Shown: piece by piece, positions 1 to 8,838 of the stretch
Layout of the letters: every line of letters starts with the position of its first letter
Position numbering within the stretch: position 1 is the first letter of the stretch
NCBI GenBank assembly: GCA_001314805.1
Contig: LJSY01000023.1
Span: 1-62,871 of the forward strand
Origin: Rhodobacteraceae bacterium HLUCCO18
GTDB taxonomy: Bacteria; Pseudomonadota; Alphaproteobacteria; Rhodobacterales; Rhodobacteraceae
Length of the DNA: 62,871 nt
Reading direction: 5' to 3'
Program-made: the position numbers and the translations under genes
The notes under the pieces: model-generated
Seen by the model: the letters and a program-made list of their open reading frames with translations, nothing else
Told to the model about the DNA's origin: nothing
Databases searched by the model: none

Positions 1-41
1 GCATCGCGCTTGAACTCGTCGCTGTAGTTGCTTGTCCCCAT
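1..41 (-). CDS. IS3-family transposase OrfA, N-terminal fragment
   Basis: Only 13 codons are visible, reading MGTSNYSDEFKRD. This matches the usual N-terminus of IS3-group OrfA helix-turn-helix proteins (a S-x-EFKRDAV type start). A strong GAGGAGG lies just upstream of the ATG at 41. The rest of the gene is beyond the left edge, so intactness cannot be judged. Confidence 0.65.
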   Translation of the reverse strand, partial: MGTSNYSDEFKRD

Positions 42-95
42 GGTCGCCTCCTCGGCTCAAAGTAAGGGGGCAAAGCGTCTACAAATCTAGGGGCA
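1..95 (-). mobile_element. Left end of an IS3-like insertion sequence, cut by the window edge
   Basis: Reading the minus strand, a transposase-like start lies at position 41, preceded by a GAGGAGG ribosome binding site. Upstream is a short leader that begins near position 95 with TGCCCCTAGATTTGTAG, the likely terminal repeat. The element interrupts the STAND NTPase gene. The exact boundary (about 90-96) is inferred from where the host protein similarity fades, because the other IS end and the target duplication lie outside the window. Confidence 0.65.
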
Positions 96-1636
96 CCTCC
101 GATTGTGTCTTCGACCGTAGTTGCTGTGGGTCCCAATGCCTCAAGAGCTTCATCGAGGGAAGAAGTCGTTTCAAGCGCTGTTGCCTGCACCCTTGGATTA
201 TGGGAAGTGAGCCGGTGAAACTCGAGCACATCATGTGCGGATGCTTCCGGGTAGGTCTTGTGCAGAAACTGTCTTGTTTCCGCCTCTGAGAATGGCACTA
301 GCTCCAGGCTCTTGTGGTCCAGTGGCGGCGCGAGATATTTTTTAATGCGGTGCGATCGGCTCAAACACACCAGAACAACGCCGTTCGGTAGGGTCTGCCT
401 TAGTAGATCACGAGGAAGACTTGTCCGTTCGCCACATTCTTCCGCTGCCATTTGAGCGTTGTCGGCCGCATCAATCATGATAACGATCTTGGCGTTTGGA
501 TTGTCAGCGGCGAGGATATCCATTGCTTGAGTCAGGCGGCGATTGAAAGCCCTCAAGTAATCCGCCGCTTTTGCTAGGTGTGAAGGTATCAGTGGGTGGC
601 ACAAGCCTCTTGCAGCCAATTCATTTGCTATTTGACAGCATGCAATGTCGTGCCGATGCCTTGGGCTGATTGCGCTACGATATCCACCGTTGCCAAAGCA
701 ATCGTACAGAACAACTTCACATTCGTTTCGCAGTCTCTTCGATATTCTCAGAGCAATCGCAGTCTTTCCGACACCGCCGCCAGCGTGAATAATGACTGGT
801 TCAGACGATCCATTCAAAATCGCGTCGACGAAATCATCTTCTTGCTCTCTAGGGAGCAGTCCGTCTGCTTCTTCGATAAGACAGGGCGCCGGGAAAAGGT
901 GCTCTTCGTCGGTCTTCAGAGCGCGAAGTACGTCTTCCCTTCTGATGGACGGATTTCGAGAGCTTTCGGGTAGCGCTTTCTTGGTTACCAAGAGCAGGAG
1001 TTGGTCCGCCCCGTCCTGATCTGGATCAGGAAGGTAACCTGTCAGTTCCTGGTGCAGAATGTTTCGCTGCTCCCAATACCCATCCGTCGTATCGACAAGG
1101 TTGAAATTTGCAAGAAAGTCGTATGCTGCTTGATCATCTGCGGAAAGGTACCCCTTGATCTGATCCCACTTTCCGCTGTCGCTTGGCAAAAGGTCCCTTG
1201 ATTTGATCCTCCCCAGCAAATCATGAACCCACTCCGCAACCGGTCGGTTTGTCAGAAAAACAAACTCGACTAGCTGCTTTTCTCGATCCTCGATTCCCGA
1301 CAAGAACGCATTGTATCTCTTGTAGAAGCCCACCAAGGTCTTCTTCAGGTCGCCCAGACCACAAGGTATTCCAGTGTTCAATGTCGAGTGCTTAAGTTGA
1401 AGGTAGGATACTCTGCAGCACTTCGATAGCTCCTCACTTCCATAATACTCAGCGACGTCAATAACTTCTTCGCCGCTCTCATCCGTTGTATTGCTAGTTT
1501 CAGAGTCGGAAATTCCTTCGATCGCGATTGCAACCAAACCCGACGACGGCGTCAGGAGGCGCAGACTGCGCCTAGCAGCCCATAGGTAGTGGAATTGGTC
1601 GCCTGCTCTGCTTGTGCGAACGGAGTCGATTTTCAT
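96..1636 (-). pseudogene. STAND-type NTPase with nuclease-like N-terminus (anti-phage type), interrupted by IS
   Basis: An uninterrupted minus-strand frame runs from ATG 1636 through the IS end to the window edge. It has no stop in the window, so it is easy to overlook. Residues 1-115 contain SRAGDQFHYLWAARR, an acidic DVAEYYG stretch and YLQLKHST, a QxK motif like Cap4/DUF4297-type PD-(D/E)xK nucleases. Near residue 275 the Walker A motif HAGGGVGKT appears, and about 100 residues later a Walker B-like KIVIMIDAADNA. About 513 host codons remain. The large C-terminal sensor region typical of Avs and related STAND proteins is missing, so the product is probably inactive. The gene is AT-richer than the rest of the window and lies beside tRNA-Glu, which suggests transfer. 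Nuclease assignment is inference; the NTPase call is firmer. Confidence 0.7.
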
Positions 1637-2200
1637 CGTGGGTTGCTCTAAATGCCGGAAGTTTGAACCTTGTAGTCACTATATATTGCGACAGGTCTGC
1701 AGCAAGACTGTTGCGCTGGGGTGTGCAGCTCATTTCCGAGCAGTTGCTCTCCACCTCGAGGCCCATGCGATTGAAGGGTGGCTCAAGTGTGGCAAGGTCC
1801 TTGCGTTGGTGCGAGTAGGGATAGTCGCCTCCCTGACCATCTCTCTGACTGTGCGACGTCGCAAGGGACGAAGCGAACGTTGATAAACCATGGTTGCCCG
1901 TGTATCGGCGTTCCACAAAAGGGACTGGTGGCGCGTTCCTGAAAGAGTGTCCGCGCACAAGCTTGCGATTGACCCGCGCAACCGCTCGAATCGGATGTGC
2001 CTCTGACAACAAAACTTGGTGTACTCGTTACGCTGAGGTCAAAGACCGCTTTGCGTTGGGGTGTTCGGAGTTCCATTCCGTGTCTTCCCGACCCACCAAG
2101 CACCACCTCACAACCGAATCCGACTGATGGGATTTATGGTGGGACAGATCAACGGAGAGGCCGTTTTTCTGTTTAAAATTAGCAACTTAAGGGGAAGAAA
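1637..2200. other. Gene-poor island flank next to tRNA-Glu
   Basis: No frame here has convincing coding character. Composition is lower in GC than the chromosome to the right. The stretch links the STAND gene start to the tRNA 3' end. I see no integrase gene and no obvious second copy of the tRNA 3' end. It could be a decayed island remnant. Confidence 0.5.
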
Positions 2201-2275
2201 TGGCAGCCCGTAGGGGAATCGAACCCCTCTTTCCAGGTTGAAAACCTGGCGTCCTAACCGATAGACGAACGGGCC
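2201..2275 (-). tRNA. tRNA-Glu (anticodon TTC)
   Basis: The minus strand folds as a complete cloverleaf: acceptor strand GGCCCGT pairing with ACGGGCT, the anticodon arm CAGGT-TTTCAA-CCTG giving anticodon TTC, the T-arm GGGGTTCGATTCCCC, and an encoded CCA at 2203-2201. Its 3' end faces the AT-rich island segment, the usual polarity for islands integrated at tRNA genes. Confidence 0.95.
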
Positions 2276-2365
2276 GCGCTTGGCGTGGACGGTGTCTAGG
2301 AAAACGCGCGGGGGGGATCAAGGGGATTCTTTCATGTCCCGCGCGCAATTCCGGATAAGGGCGCG

Positions 2366-4138
2366 TCACTCGGCCCAGGCGGCATCTTCGAGGCGCAGCT
2401 GCACGCGGCTGCGACCGTTCCAATGGTTGAGCTCCACCCGCCCGGCAAGGTGCACCGGCCGTCCCTGGTGGGACTGAAGCGCGTCGAGCCCGCGATTGGC
2501 GGCGTCGAAGGCGATCGCGTCCATGCTGCCGCCGGGGCCGTCCGAGAAGCCCAGTTTCAGGTGTCCGTCGCCGACGGGCCGCGTCATGCGGATGCGCATG
2601 GCGGGGAAGGCGAAGCGCGGGGCAGGGGCCGAGGCGCCGAAGGGGCCGGCGGTCTCGATCCGTTCGATCAGCTCGGGCGTCGCGGCCTGGGGCATCAACA
2701 CGCCATCGACGCGCAGGTCGCCTGCGCCGCCCGTGCCCGCGCCCTGCCGCGCCAGAAGCTCCGAAAGCCGCGCCATGGCCGGTTCCAGCTGTGAACGGGT
2801 CAACGACAGGCCCGCCGCCATCCGGTGACCGCCGCCCTTCTCGATCAGCCCCTCGGCCGCAAGACGCTGGATCGATGCGCCCAGATCGACGCCCGAGACG
2901 GAGCGGCCTGACCCCTTGCCGTTCTCGCCGTCGAAACCGATGACGATGGCGGGGCGATGGGTGTGTTCCTTCAGGCGGCTGGCCACGATGCCCACGACCC
3001 CGGGGTGCCAGCCGTCGCCCGCGGCCCAGACCAGCGGCGCGTCGAGACCACGTGCCTCGGCCTGCACCAGGGCCGCGTCACGCACGCGTGCCTCGATCTC
3101 GCGACGATCGGTGTTGAGCGTGTCGAGGCGCTGGGCAATCGCCAGCGCCTCCTGCTCCGCGTCGGTCGCCAGCAGCCGCGCGCCCAGATCCGCCTCACCG
3201 ATGCGCCCGCCCGCATTCACGCGCGGGCCAAGGACGAAGCCCAGGTGATAGCTCGTCGGCGCCCGCTCGAGCCGCGCCACGTCGCAGAGCGCCACCAGCC
3301 CCGTGCGATGCCGCCGCGCCATGACCGTCAGCCCCTGCCGGACGAAGGCCCGGTTCACACCCCTCAGCGGCGCGACATCGGCCACGGTCGCCAGCGCCAC
3401 GAGGTCGAGCATCGCCATCAGGTCGGGGCCCGCGACGCCTTCGGCGCGCAGGCGACGGTTCAGGTCGACCAGCACGAGGAAGACGACGGCGGCGGCGCAG
3501 AGATGCCCGAGGCTGCCATCCTCGTCCTGCCGGTTGGGGTTCACCACGGCCACGCAATCGGGCAGCTCGGCCTCGGCCAGGTGATGGTCGAGCACGATCA
3601 CGTCCGCGCCCTTGGCCGCCGCGATAGGCCCGTGGCTCAGCGTGCCGCAATCGACGCAGACGATCAGGTCATTGCCCTCGGCCAGCTTCGCCATGGCCGG
3701 CTCGTTGGGGCCATAGCCCTCGTCGATCCGGTCCGGGACGTAGAGCGTGGCGCCATGGCCCATTTGCCGCAGCCATGTGATCAGGAGCGCGGCAGAGCTG
3801 CCGCCATCGACGTCGTAATCGGCGAAAACGGCGATGCGTTCGCGCCGCTTCAGCGCAACCGCAATGCGCTCGGAGGCGGCGGCCATGTCCTTCAGCACGG
3901 CAGGGTCGGGCAGCAGGTCGCGCAGAGACGGGGCGAGGAAGGCCTCGGCCGCCTCCGGTGCGACACCACGGCGGGCGAGGATGGCGGCCACGGCAGGTTC
4001 CAGCCCCGCGCGCTGCACGAGGGCTGCGGCGAGGCGATCCTCCTCGGGGTCCGGACCCGTCCAGCGGCGCCCGGTCAGCGACGCGTCGACGCCCAGAAAG
4101 GCAGGCAGGTCGGTATCTGTCCCGGGCAGGACCGTCAC
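2366..4138 (-). CDS. recJ: Single-stranded-DNA-specific exonuclease RecJ
   Basis: RecJ degrades single-stranded DNA 5' to 3' in recombination and mismatch repair. The 590-residue protein has the DHH phosphoesterase signature in order: FADYDVDG near residue 105, VCVDCG near 160, and LDHH near 183. The DHHA1 part carries GGGHRMAAG. The length is usual for the family. The gene ends close to the tRNA and sits just upstream, in the same direction, of nothing but the tRNA. It follows glpX with a 7-base gap, so the two may be co-transcribed. Confidence 0.95.
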   Translation of the reverse strand: MTVLPGTDTDLPAFLGVDASLTGRRWTGPDPEEDRLAAALVQRAGLEPAVAAILARRGVAPEAAEAFLAPSLRDLLPDPAVLKDMAAASERIAVALKRRERIAVFADYDVDGGSSAALLITWLRQMGHGATLYVPDRIDEGYGPNEPAMAKLAEGNDLIVCVDCGTLSHGPIAAAKGADVIVLDHHLAEAELPDCVAVVNPNRQDEDGSLGHLCAAAVVFLVLVDLNRRLRAEGVAGPDLMAMLDLVALATVADVAPLRGVNRAFVRQGLTVMARRHRTGLVALCDVARLERAPTSYHLGFVLGPRVNAGGRIGEADLGARLLATDAEQEALAIAQRLDTLNTDRREIEARVRDAALVQAEARGLDAPLVWAAGDGWHPGVVGIVASRLKEHTHRPAIVIGFDGENGKGSGRSVSGVDLGASIQRLAAEGLIEKGGGHRMAAGLSLTRSQLEPAMARLSELLARQGAGTGGAGDLRVDGVLMPQAATPELIERIETAGPFGASAPAPRFAFPAMRIRMTRPVGDGHLKLGFSDGPGGSMDAIAFDAANRGLDALQSHQGRPVHLAGRVELNHWNGRSRVQLRLEDAAWAE

Positions 4139-4145
4139 AGGGCGC

Positions 4146-5105
4146 TCAGCGCGGGTTTCTGTAGGTCATGCGCCGTACCGAGCCGGTCTTGGAGCGCATC
4201 AGGATCGTCGCGGCTTCGAGATATTCGGGCTCGCGCTTGATCCCGGGCAGGATCGATCCGTCGGTGACGCCGGTGGCGGCGAAGATGACGTCCTTCGTGA
4301 CCATGTCGTCGCGCGTGTAGACGCGGTTGAGATTGGTGATGCCGGCGTTTTTCGCGCGCGCCTTCTCGTCGTCGTTGCGGAACAGGAGCTTGCCGTAGAT
4401 CTGCCCGCCCATGCATTTCAGCGCCGCGGCGGCCAGCACGCCCTCCGGCGCGCCGCCCGAGCCCATGTACATGTCGATGCCCGTCGCGGGCTCGGCGCAA
4501 TGCATGACGCCCGCCACGTCGCCGTCGGTGATCAGACGGATGGCGCAGCCCGTGGTCCGAAGCTCGGCGATCATTTCCTCGTGGCGCGGGCGCTCCAGAA
4601 TGCAGACGGTGATGTCCTTGGTCGAGCATCCCTTGGCGGAGGCCAGCGCCGAGACGCGTTCCGCGGGCGACATGTCGAGCGTGACGACCCCCGGCCTCAG
4701 GCCCGGCCCGATGGCGAGCTTGTCCATGTAGACATCCGGCGCGTGCAGCATTGAGCCGCGCGGCCCCATGGCGATGACGGTCAGCGCGTTGGGCATGTCC
4801 TTGGCGGTGAGCGTCGTGCCCTCCAGCGGGTCGAGGGCGATATCGACCTCGGGTCCGTCGCCATTGCCGACCTCCTCGCCTATATAGAGCATCGGCGCCT
4901 CGTCGCGTTCGCCTTCGCCGATGACGACGACACCCCTGATGTCGAGGCGGTTGAGCTGGTCGCGCATGGCGTTCACCGCGGCCTGGTCGGCGGCCTTCTC
5001 GTCCCCCCGTCCGATCAGCTCGGCCGATGCCATGGCCGCAGCCTCGGACACCCGCGCGAGGCCGAGCGAGAGCATCCGGTCGTTGAAATCGGTGGGGTGC
5101 GTCAT
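4146..5105 (-). CDS. glpX: Class II fructose-1,6-bisphosphatase
   Basis: This enzyme hydrolyses fructose 1,6-bisphosphate to fructose 6-phosphate in gluconeogenesis. The 319-residue protein has the family motifs GEGERDEAPML, DPLEGTTL (metal and phosphate binding) and a glycine-rich YMGSGGAPEG segment. The frame is open further upstream, but ATG 5105 is preferred: it has GGAAGGA eight bases before it and begins with the conserved DFNDRMLSLGLARV. It lies downstream of hom, as in many Rhodobacteraceae, separated by a cluster of perfect palindromes. Confidence 0.93.
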   Translation of the reverse strand: MTHPTDFNDRMLSLGLARVSEAAAMASAELIGRGDEKAADQAAVNAMRDQLNRLDIRGVVVIGEGERDEAPMLYIGEEVGNGDGPEVDIALDPLEGTTLTAKDMPNALTVIAMGPRGSMLHAPDVYMDKLAIGPGLRPGVVTLDMSPAERVSALASAKGCSTKDITVCILERPRHEEMIAELRTTGCAIRLITDGDVAGVMHCAEPATGIDMYMGSGGAPEGVLAAAALKCMGGQIYGKLLFRNDDEKARAKNAGITNLNRVYTRDDMVTKDVIFAATGVTDGSILPGIKREPEYLEAATILMRSKTGSVRRMTYRNPR

Positions 5106-5165
5106 GGGAAATCCTTCCGGGTAAATATCCGCGCCCGGTGTAGCCGCCGCATGAAGGTCGGGCAA

Positions 5166-5187
5166 GCCGCCAGCGGCCGCTGGCGGC
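5166..5187. repeat. Perfect 22-bp palindrome (first of three)
   Basis: The arm GCCGCCAGCGG is followed directly by its reverse complement, with the axis between 5176 and 5177. It lies in the 154-base gap between hom and glpX. With the next two palindromes it forms an 86-base cluster. It could form an RNA or DNA hairpin on either strand. Confidence 0.85.
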
Positions 5188-5205
5188 GCTAACATGGGGA
5201 GGGAA

Positions 5206-5225
5206 CGGAATTGCCGGCAATTCCG
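5206..5225. repeat. Perfect 20-bp palindrome, CGGAATTGCC arm
   Basis: The arm CGGAATTGCC meets its exact reverse complement at a central GCCGGC. It abuts the next palindrome without spacing. The same GCCGGC-centred design recurs near 41.5 kb. Confidence 0.9.
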
Positions 5226-5251
5226 GGTCGGAAACGCCGGCGTTTCCGACC
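5226..5251. repeat. Perfect 26-bp palindrome, GGTCGGAAACGCC arm
   Basis: The 13-base arm GGTCGGAAACGCC is followed by its exact reverse complement around a central GCCGGC. It ends eight bases from the hom stop codon, so on the minus strand it would be the first structure in the hom 3' region. A role as terminator, RNA stabiliser or protein site is possible. Confidence 0.9.
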
Positions 5252-5259
5252 GCGCCCGG

Positions 5260-6546
5260 TCAGACGTCCTCGATCCGGAGGGCCACCGGCGCGCCGGTGA
5301 CCACGCCCGTTCCGGGCAGGGCCGCGAGCGCCGTGTCGAGGTTGGGCCGCGCCGTCCTGTGGGTCACGATCAGGACCGGCGCGTCGGCGCCGGGATGATC
5401 GTATTGCCGCATCCGGTCGATCGAGATGCCGTTCTCGCCCAGCACGGTTGCCACCTTGGCCAGCGCGCCGGGTTTGTCGACCAGCGCAAGCCGCAGGTAG
5501 AAACAGGCGGGGCTTTCGGCATTGGCCGGCGGGGCGGGCCGCAGCGTCTGCGCCGGTTGTCCGAAGACGGGCAAGCGGATGCCGCGCGCGATATCGCAGA
5601 TGTCGCCCATCACCGCGCTGGCGGTGGGGCCTTCGCCCGCGCCGGGGCCGCGCAGAACGATCTGCTCCACCGCGTCGCCTTCGATCACCACCATGTTCGT
5701 GCCACCCAACAGTTGCCCCAGCGGCGAGGCGCTGGGCACGAGGCAGGGCGTCATCCGCTGCTCCAGCCCCCGGCCGGTCATCTGCGCCACGCCCAGGAGC
5801 TTGATCTTGTAGCCCAGATCGCCCGCCCGGCGGATGTCGTCGATCGAGATGCGGCCGATCCCCTCGAGGGTCATGTCGTCGAAGGCCACGCGCGTGCCGA
5901 AGGCGATGGAAGCCAGAAGGCTCAGCTTGTGGCCGGCGTCGATGCCGCCCACGTCAAGCTCGGGGTCGGCTTCGAGATAGCCCAGCCCGTCGGCCTCGGC
6001 GAAGGCCTCCTCATAGGTCAGGCCCGCGTCGTCCATGCGCGTCAGGATGTAGTTGCACGTGCCGTTCATCACGCCCATCACGCGGGTGATGGCATTGCCG
6101 GCCAGCCCCTCGGTCAGGGCCTTTATCACCGGGATGCCACCCGCGACGGCGGCCTCGAAACGCAGGTTGACGCCTGCGTCCTCCGCCGCCTCGGCCAGTG
6201 CCTGACCGTGATGGGCGAGCATCGCCTTGTTGGCCGTGACCACGTGCTTGCCGTTTGCGATCGCGGCCTCGGTGGCGTTCTTGGCGGGGCCGTCCTCGCC
6301 GCCCATGAGTTCCACGAGCACGTCCACATCGTCGCGGCGGGCAAGCGCGACGGGGTCGTCCTCCCACGCGTAGGGCTTGATGGAGACGCCCCGGTCCTTC
6401 TCGCGGCTGCGGGCCGAGACGGCGGTGATCTCGACCGGCCGGCCGCAGCGGCGCTCCAGAAGCGACCCATGCCGCTGGACGATCTTCACCACGCCCGCGC
6501 CAACAGTACCCAGCCCGGCGATGCCCAGACGAATGGGGTCGGTCAT
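5260..6546 (-). CDS. hom: Homoserine dehydrogenase
   Basis: The enzyme reduces aspartate semialdehyde to homoserine with NAD(P)H for threonine and methionine synthesis. The 428-residue protein begins with the Rossmann motif GIAGLGTVGAGVV, followed by the catalytic core with GGIPVIKALTEGLAGN and GIMNGT-like VMGVMNGTCNYIL. A C-terminal ACT domain (about 345-425, FYLRLALVDKPGALAKV) allows threonine feedback. Start and length fit the family. Confidence 0.95.
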   Translation of the reverse strand: MTDPIRLGIAGLGTVGAGVVKIVQRHGSLLERRCGRPVEITAVSARSREKDRGVSIKPYAWEDDPVALARRDDVDVLVELMGGEDGPAKNATEAAIANGKHVVTANKAMLAHHGQALAEAAEDAGVNLRFEAAVAGGIPVIKALTEGLAGNAITRVMGVMNGTCNYILTRMDDAGLTYEEAFAEADGLGYLEADPELDVGGIDAGHKLSLLASIAFGTRVAFDDMTLEGIGRISIDDIRRAGDLGYKIKLLGVAQMTGRGLEQRMTPCLVPSASPLGQLLGGTNMVVIEGDAVEQIVLRGPGAGEGPTASAVMGDICDIARGIRLPVFGQPAQTLRPAPPANAESPACFYLRLALVDKPGALAKVATVLGENGISIDRMRQYDHPGADAPVLIVTHRTARPNLDTALAALPGTGVVTGAPVALRIEDV

Positions 6547-6621
6547 GTTGGTCCTCCGGCGGATGTCGTCCTGTTCGGCCCCTGTTAGCCGCTCACGCGG
6601 GGGGCTGCAACGCGCGGCGCG

Positions 6622-6879
6622 TCACAGCGGCAGCGCGCGGAGCGCGGCGGCGCGGCGGCGCAGATCGGCGGTGCGCGCCTCGAGGCTGGCGCCTTCGGGT
6701 GCGGCCTCGCGCGGCGGGATGGCGTCGACCCCGGCAAGAAGCGGGCCGAGCGGCACGAGATCGGGGAAATCGGCGGCGCGGGCCTCGGCGCCGATCCGCG
6801 CGTCGAGCGCGGGCACGTCGGGACCGCAGGCGCCCAGCGCCGCGGCCGCGAGGACGGGGATGATGAGCCGACGCGCCAT
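6622..6879 (-). CDS. Small putative lipoprotein
   Basis: An 85-residue product starts at ATG 6879 with MARRLIIPVLAAAALGACG, a lipoprotein signal peptide ending in a lipobox-like LGAC. The mature part is short and alanine/arginine rich and I do not recognise it. Starts further upstream would bury the signal peptide and run through the TetR operator, so they are unlikely. It is divergent from the TetR gene and may share its control. Confidence 0.6.
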   Translation of the reverse strand: MARRLIIPVLAAAALGACGPDVPALDARIGAEARAADFPDLVPLGPLLAGVDAIPPREAAPEGASLEARTADLRRRAAALRALPL

Positions 6880-6950
6880 GGTCCGACCTAACCGCAGCGG
6901 CGGCGTGCTGTCCAGATGCGGCAGGCGGCAAGGCCATGCGGCGGTTGAAT

Positions 6951-6964
6951 TGAACGCGCGTTCA
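6951..6964. promoter_or_regulatory. 14-bp perfect palindrome, probable TetR operator
   Basis: TGAACGCGCGTTCA is a perfect palindrome lying 15 bases before the TetR start and between it and the divergent lipoprotein gene. TetR family members usually bind such sites in their own divergent promoter region. Autoregulation is inferred, not shown. Confidence 0.7.
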
Positions 6965-6979
6965 GATAACCTTTCGCCC

Positions 6980-7561
6980 ATGGCGCGAAAACAGGGCAGT
7001 CACGCGGATATCACCGGGCCGAAGGTCCGGCAGGCGGCGCTGCGGCTCTTCGCGCGGCACGGATTCGCCGCCGTCTCCATGCGCCAGATCGCGGCCGAGG
7101 TGGGGGTGCAGGCCGGCGCGCTCTATCTCTACACGGCGGACAAGCAGACGCTGCTGTTCGAGCTGATGCGCGACCATCTGGAGGAGCTTCTGGAAGACTG
7201 GCAGGCCCCGGACGCGGACCCGGTCGATCAGCTGGAAAGCTTCGTGCGCCATCACATCCGCTTCCATCTCGACCGGCCCGAGCTTGTCTTCATCGCCTAC
7301 ATGGAGCTGCGCAACCTGACGCCCGGAAATTTCGCCATCATCGAGGGGCTGCGCCGCGACTACGAGGACCGGCTCGAGGCGGTGCTGAAGGCGGGGCAGG
7401 CCTCGGGCCGGTTCGCGGTGCCCGACACGAAGCTCGCGACCATGGCGCTGATCGCCATGCTGACCGGGGTCACCACTTGGTACCGGGAGGGCGGGCGCCT
7501 CGACCGGGCGGCGGTGGAGGCGGCCTATTGGGACATGGTGCGCAAGGCTGTCGGCACCTGA
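6980..7561 (+). CDS. TetR/AcrR family transcriptional regulator
   Basis: The 193-residue protein has an N-terminal helix-turn-helix (VRQAALRLFARHGFAAVSMR followed by QIAAEVGVQAGALYLY, residues about 14-52) and a C-terminal ligand domain of TetR type. ATG 6980 gives the normal N-terminal extension. A perfect palindrome sits in front of it. Neighbours are a divergent lipoprotein and a convergent fatty acid desaturase, so a lipid-related ligand is conceivable, but nothing in the sequence fixes it. Confidence 0.9.
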   Translation: MARKQGSHADITGPKVRQAALRLFARHGFAAVSMRQIAAEVGVQAGALYLYTADKQTLLFELMRDHLEELLEDWQAPDADPVDQLESFVRHHIRFHLDRPELVFIAYMELRNLTPGNFAIIEGLRRDYEDRLEAVLKAGQASGRFAVPDTKLATMALIAMLTGVTTWYREGGRLDRAAVEAAYWDMVRKAVGT

Positions 7562-7631
7562 GCCCGTGGCCGCGGACGGAAGCCTCCGGCGGGAGTTTTT
7601 CGCCAGGCTGAAGGAAGGGGCCGCACGCGCC

Positions 7632-8678
7632 TCAGGCGTTCTGTGCGGCGGCCTGCCTGCGCGCCTCGCGCGGGAAGGGAACCAGGCGTTCCTGATCCTC
7701 GTCCCAGACCTTGAGCGTGAAGGATCGGATCGCCTCGGGCCAGCCGATCGTCTGCACCTCGTATTTCTCGCGCAACGCGCGGTGGCATTTGCGCAACCGG
7801 TAGGAGGGGATGTTGGCGTTGAAATGGTGGATGTCGTGATAGGCGATGTTGCCGGTGCCGAGGTCCCACCACCAGCCCAGATCGAGCGCCGAGGACCCCT
7901 GTAGCGCCGCGCGGGCGGGGTTGAGGTCCGGTTTGCGGTCCCACCACGTGTCCTCGAAATTGTGCTGCAGGTAGACGAGGAACACGCCGATGCAGCCCGC
8001 GGTGAAGACAGTGCCCGCATAGATGACGAGGCCCGGTTGACCTGCCAGCCACCAGATCGTCGCGATCCAGAGCGCGAGGCCCAGATTATGCGCGATCACG
8101 CCCGCCGCATCGATCCGGCCCGCGTTCTTCGGCCAGCGATAGACGAGGACATAGGTCAGCAGTCCACCCACGGGGATCATCAGGAGCGGGTTGCGGTAGA
8201 GTCGGTATTTCAGCCGGGTCCAGAAACCGGCCTCCTCCCACTCGCGCAGGGTCATGGTGAAGATCTCGGTCGTGTCGCGCTCGTCGAGATTGCCGAGATG
8301 GGAATGGTGTTCGTTGTGGTTGAACTGCATCACCCGGTAGGGCGTCAGCGTGAAGACGCTCAAGCCATGACCGGCGAGGTCGTTGGCGCGTTTGGTCGAA
8401 TAGAGCGAACCATGCCCGCAATCGTGCTGCAGCACGTAGAGCCGCACGCCGGCGAAGGCGTTCACGACGATGAGCGGGACGACCAGCCACCAGATGGGCC
8501 AGGCCTGCACGGCCAGCCAGAGCGTGAAGAAATAGACCGCGAAGGTTCCGAAATAGCTCAGCGACGCGATACGGTCGTCGCGATCCGTCCAGTCGCGCGT
8601 GAAGGCCCGGATTTCCCGGTCGGCCTCACGACGGTAGCCCGGAGTGATCTCCGGACGGGCAGGCAAGTCAGCACTCAT
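7632..8678 (-). CDS. Membrane fatty acid desaturase
   Basis: This is a di-iron acyl desaturase of the inner membrane. Three histidine clusters are present in order: HDCGHGS, HNEHHSH and, near the C-terminus, HDIHHFN. Hydrophobic stretches before, between and after them match the four-helix topology. ATG 8678 has GAGG eight bases upstream; two other in-frame ATGs at 8696 and 8723 are possible. It is convergent with the TetR gene. Substrate and regiospecificity cannot be read from the sequence. Confidence 0.88.
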   Translation of the reverse strand: MSADLPARPEITPGYRREADREIRAFTRDWTDRDDRIASLSYFGTFAVYFFTLWLAVQAWPIWWLVVPLIVVNAFAGVRLYVLQHDCGHGSLYSTKRANDLAGHGLSVFTLTPYRVMQFNHNEHHSHLGNLDERDTTEIFTMTLREWEEAGFWTRLKYRLYRNPLLMIPVGGLLTYVLVYRWPKNAGRIDAAGVIAHNLGLALWIATIWWLAGQPGLVIYAGTVFTAGCIGVFLVYLQHNFEDTWWDRKPDLNPARAALQGSSALDLGWWWDLGTGNIAYHDIHHFNANIPSYRLRKCHRALREKYEVQTIGWPEAIRSFTLKVWDEDQERLVPFPREARRQAAAQNA

Positions 8679-8838
8679 TGCTCCAGCCTCGCTCATAGCA
8701 GCCGCATATCCGCGCAAGGCCACCCCTAGCCGTCACCCTCGGCGCCCCACGCGAACGTTAACCTAAGGCGGGACGGCACTGGCTGCAAGATTCGCCCGCC
8801 CCTGTTTCCCGGTCTCGGCCCGATCCGGCCGATGCCGC

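Noticed and set aside
1637-2200. Integrase or small coding gene in the island flank
   Set aside because: Candidate frames have mixed low-quality composition with no recognisable motif and overlap each other.
2957-4240. Long plus-strand open frame opposite recJ
   Set aside because: It mirrors recJ in a GC-rich genome, has no family motifs, and is rich in R, H, G and A as expected for an antisense shadow.
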